Shown: positions 5,292-6,184 of the stretch, piece by piece
Numbering within the stretch: position 1 is the first letter of the stretch
How the letters are laid out: each line of letters opens with the position of its first letter
Origin: an uncultured Actinomycetes bacterium
GTDB lineage: Bacteria > Actinomycetota > Acidimicrobiia > Acidimicrobiales > Ilumatobacteraceae
Direction: 5' to 3'
DNA: 6,184 nucleotides
Assembly: GCA_903858075.1 (NCBI GenBank)
Contig: CAIOHI010000012.1
Span: 1-6,184, forward strand
Notes under the pieces: model-generated
Seen by the model: the letters and a program-made list of their open reading frames with translations, nothing else
What the model was told of the DNA's origin: nothing
Databases searched by the model: none
Position numbers and translations under genes: made by a program

Positions 5292-6184
5292 ATGGGAAAT
5301 ATTCAAATTGTGAATCCTGCGAATGGCTCACTGGTATCTGAAGTACATAAACATTCTGTTCCGGAGTGTGTTGCAGCGGCAGAGGTTGCATCAACTGCAT
5401 TCACAACATGGCGCAAAACCCTGCCACGTCAACGCGGCGAGATCCTGCGCAAAGCCTTCGAAATCATGATTGCCGAGCAAGAGGCGCTGGCTGAACTCAT
5501 TGTGAGCGAAAACGGAAAAGTTCTTTCCGACGCAAGGGCAGAGGTGTCGTATGCGGCGGAATTCTTTCGCTGGTTTAGCGAAGAGGCCGTGCGAATCGAC
5601 GGAGATCTGCGCCAAGCCCCCAATGGCACTAATTGGTTGGCTGTAACACGTGAGCCCGTTGGTGTTGCTTTGTGCATCACGCCGTGGAATTTTCCTGCAG
5701 CTATGGCCACTCGCAAAGTAGGCCCTGCATTGGCGGCTGGTTGCACCGTGTTGTTGAAGGCTGCTCACGAGACGCCGCTGACCGCATATGCCATTGCAGA
5801 GATCTTGAAACGTGCTGGTTTGCCCGATGGAGTGCTTCAGGTGATTACGCCCGATCCTCCGGGCGAGGCTGTTGCAGCGTTACTTGCTACCGGCATTGTG
5901 CGCAAATTGTCGTTCACGGGAAGTACACGTGTGGGATCACTTCTGCTGAGTCAGGCCGCTGGCAACATCGTGAACTGCTCCATGGAATTAGGTGGTAACG
6001 CGCCTTTCATTGTTTGTGATGATGCAGATATTGACGCCGCAGTTGATGGCGCAATGATTGCAAAAATGCGCAATGGAGGAGCAGCGTGTACCGCCGCAAA
6101 TCGCTTCTATGTGCATACTCAAGTGCTCGATGAATTCACTTCTAAGTTTGTGAAGCGAATGTCTGCACTAGTTGTAGGCGACGG
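5292..6184 (+). CDS. NAD(P)-dependent aldehyde dehydrogenase, succinate-semialdehyde dehydrogenase type (3' end cut off)
   Basis: This frame runs off the window after 297 full codons, perhaps 60-65% of a typical 450-490-residue enzyme. Such enzymes oxidise an aldehyde to its acid using NAD(P); the closest resemblance is to GabD-type succinate-semialdehyde dehydrogenase (GABA/4-carbon metabolism). Seen: TPWNFPAAMATRKVGPALAAG (130-150, split here only for naming), cofactor lysine K156 in LLKAAHETP (family form usually KPA), FTGSTRVG (208-215), general base E232 in MELGGNAPF and catalytic C266 in GGAACTAANR. All catalytic residues visible are intact. The ATG at 5292 is chosen because homology begins there (IVNPANG); TGGGG at 5276-5280 is a weak ribosome site. 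An in-frame GTG at 5271, directly after a stop, is an alternative. No link to phosphate uptake is apparent. The exact substrate is not proven. Confidence 0.88.
   Translation, partial: MGNIQIVNPANGSLVSEVHKHSVPECVAAAEVASTAFTTWRKTLPRQRGEILRKAFEIMIAEQEALAELIVSENGKVLSDARAEVSYAAEFFRWFSEEAVRIDGDLRQAPNGTNWLAVTREPVGVALCITPWNFPAAMATRKVGPALAAGCTVLLKAAHETPLTAYAIAEILKRAGLPDGVLQVITPDPPGEAVAALLATGIVRKLSFTGSTRVGSLLLSQAAGNIVNCSMELGGNAPFIVCDDADIDAAVDGAMIAKMRNGGAACTAANRFYVHTQVLDEFTSKFVKRMSALVVGD

Noticed and set aside
5391..5768. Minus-strand open frames opposite the aldehyde dehydrogenase
   Set aside because: The + strand frame has clear family motifs throughout this stretch, so the opposite frames are shadows.
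1..6184. CRISPR arrays, insertion sequences, tRNA or rRNA genes, attachment sites
   Set aside because: No spaced repeats, transposase motifs, terminal inverted repeats or RNA gene sequences were seen on either strand; the region reads as ordinary core transport genes.

Overview
The window looks like part of an actinobacterial chromosome with moderate GC content (by eye, around half G+C). All genes lie on the + strand, tightly packed and often joined by ATGA stop/start overlaps. Three things point to Actinomycetota: protein sequences of an actinobacterial style (short ModC, PstA with extra N-terminal membrane segments), GTG starts, and GTTCAYC-type 11-bp direct repeats resembling the PHO boxes of Streptomyces and relatives. 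A freshwater lineage of moderate GC is possible, but that is a guess from composition and cannot be settled here.

Layout. Positions 1-62 hold the last codons of an ABC permease, probably modB. It overlaps a short ABC ATPase, probably modC (59-691). A 93-bp gap follows, with a candidate PHO box. Next come the high-affinity phosphate importer genes pstC (785-1756), pstA (1753-2805) and pstB (2813-3691). A second regulatory gap with another candidate PHO box and a possible promoter precedes pstS (3815-5188), the secreted phosphate-binding protein. A strong intrinsic terminator (about 5214-5249) closes this unit. The start of an aldehyde dehydrogenase of the succinate-semialdehyde dehydrogenase type (5292 onward) runs off the right edge. 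No stretch over 300 bases lacks a gene.

How it works together. PstS captures phosphate outside the membrane, PstC and PstA form the channel, and PstB powers import. The usual order pstS-C-A-B is rearranged to C-A-B-S, and phoU is not in the window. pstS sits last behind its own probable phosphate-starvation control site and strong ribosome binding site, so it could be made in excess over the membrane complex.

The most interesting object is PstS itself. It carries an insertion of roughly 95-105 residues between the two halves of its phosphate-binding core. The insertion is Thr/Val/Lys-rich and strikingly basic (17 Lys/Arg against one acidic residue). The protein also has a plain Sec-type signal peptide with no lipobox cysteine, unlike the lipid-anchored PstS of most monoderm bacteria. 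A possible link is that the cationic domain tethers an otherwise free protein to the anionic envelope; this is inference.
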